Positions 47,001 to 47,018 of a stretch of DNA of 47,018 nucleotides are shown one piece after another. The DNA comes from Deltaproteobacteria bacterium (GTDB lineage Bacteria > SAR324 > XYD2-FULL-50-16): contig JAOUME010000004.1 in assembly GCA_029881655.1 (NCBI GenBank), positions 1 through 47,018 of the forward strand, given 5' to 3'. Within the stretch, counting starts at the first letter, position 1. Each line of letters begins with the position of its first letter. A program made the translations under genes and the position numbers. The notes under the pieces are model-generated. The model did not search any database and was not told the DNA's origin. It worked only from the letters and a program-made list of their open reading frames with translations.

Positions 47001-47018
47001 TGGGCCGTCGCCAAGCGG
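47001..47018 (+). tRNA. 5' end of a tRNA gene, probably tRNA-Gln, cut by the window edge
   Basis: TGGGCCGTCGCCAAGCGG fits the 5' acceptor strand (U1-G7), U8, the D-stem (GCC) and the D-loop A14 with GG. A U at position 1 and the TCGCCAAGCGG sequence are typical of bacterial tRNA-Gln. The anticodon lies beyond the edge, so the identity is inferred. Confidence 0.7.

Overview
This window comes from the chromosome of a Gram-negative (diderm) bacterium. It carries lipoproteins with lipobox signals, outer-membrane beta-barrel and BatD-type genes, an ISC iron-sulfur operon and mid-range GC content. The layout is housekeeping in style: compact operons and no phage, transposon or CRISPR. The F-ATPase operon has two b-type subunits (b' and b) and no a or c subunit genes, an arrangement familiar from deltaproteobacteria-like lineages. 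The Big_5, Calx-beta, Lcl_C and SBBP surface proteins also fit deltaproteobacterial, SAR324-like or spirochaete-like genomes. The exact lineage is inference and cannot be settled from the sequence alone.

Layout, left to right. (1) 53-3716 (+): clpP, UDP-glucose dehydrogenase, UDP-glucuronate decarboxylase (together making UDP-xylose) and the tRNA methyltransferase trmJ, closely spaced. (2) 3852-6893 (+): a soluble hybrid histidine kinase with PAS, HisKA, ATPase, two receiver-like domains and an Hpt domain, behind its own promoter. (3) 12801-6937 (-): atpF', atpF, atpH, atpA, atpG, atpD, atpC. (4) 13019-17679 (+): ispD, rimO, yebC, ruvC, ruvA, ssb, ending in a strong hairpin. (5) 18082-21816 (+): a 1244-residue multidomain lipoprotein. 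It converges on a two-gene (-) unit (24298-25809 and 21850-24288) encoding a helical secreted protein and a large FecR-domain protein. (6) 25810-26354: a gene-free, AT-rich stretch with an iterated TTAACGAT motif. (7) 26355-31251: a small zinc-ribbon-like protein, an RND/MMPL exporter (-), a small secreted basic protein, a candidate structured RNA, a membrane-anchored cytochrome c and a Bax-inhibitor-1 family protein. (8) 36812-31360 (-): iscR, iscS, iscU, iscA, hscB, hscA, yjbQ, divergent from ispH (+). The space between iscR and ispH holds a near-perfect dyad that is probably the IscR operator. (9) 37993-42214 (+): a lipoprotein, an outer-membrane barrel and a seven-repeat beta-propeller lipoprotein. 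(10) 42419-46768: ahcY, a ROK sugar kinase and an orphan batD. (11) The right edge cuts a tRNA gene, probably tRNA-Gln.

How the genes fit together. Iron-sulfur supply (isc) feeds proteins encoded here that need clusters: IscR itself, IspH and RimO. IspD and IspH belong to the same MEP isoprenoid pathway. RuvA and RuvC act on Holliday junctions, and SSB protects single strands. The large lipoproteins, the FecR unit and the barrel cluster are the least understood content and look like cell-surface or envelope modules.

The strongest candidates for something undescribed are: the three-way-junction RNA-like element before the cytochrome gene (29729-29848); the iscR/ispH control region; the FecR/helical-protein pair; the lipoprotein-barrel-propeller cluster; and the duplicated tRNA 12-mer at the right end. 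No complete novel defence or mobile system was seen.
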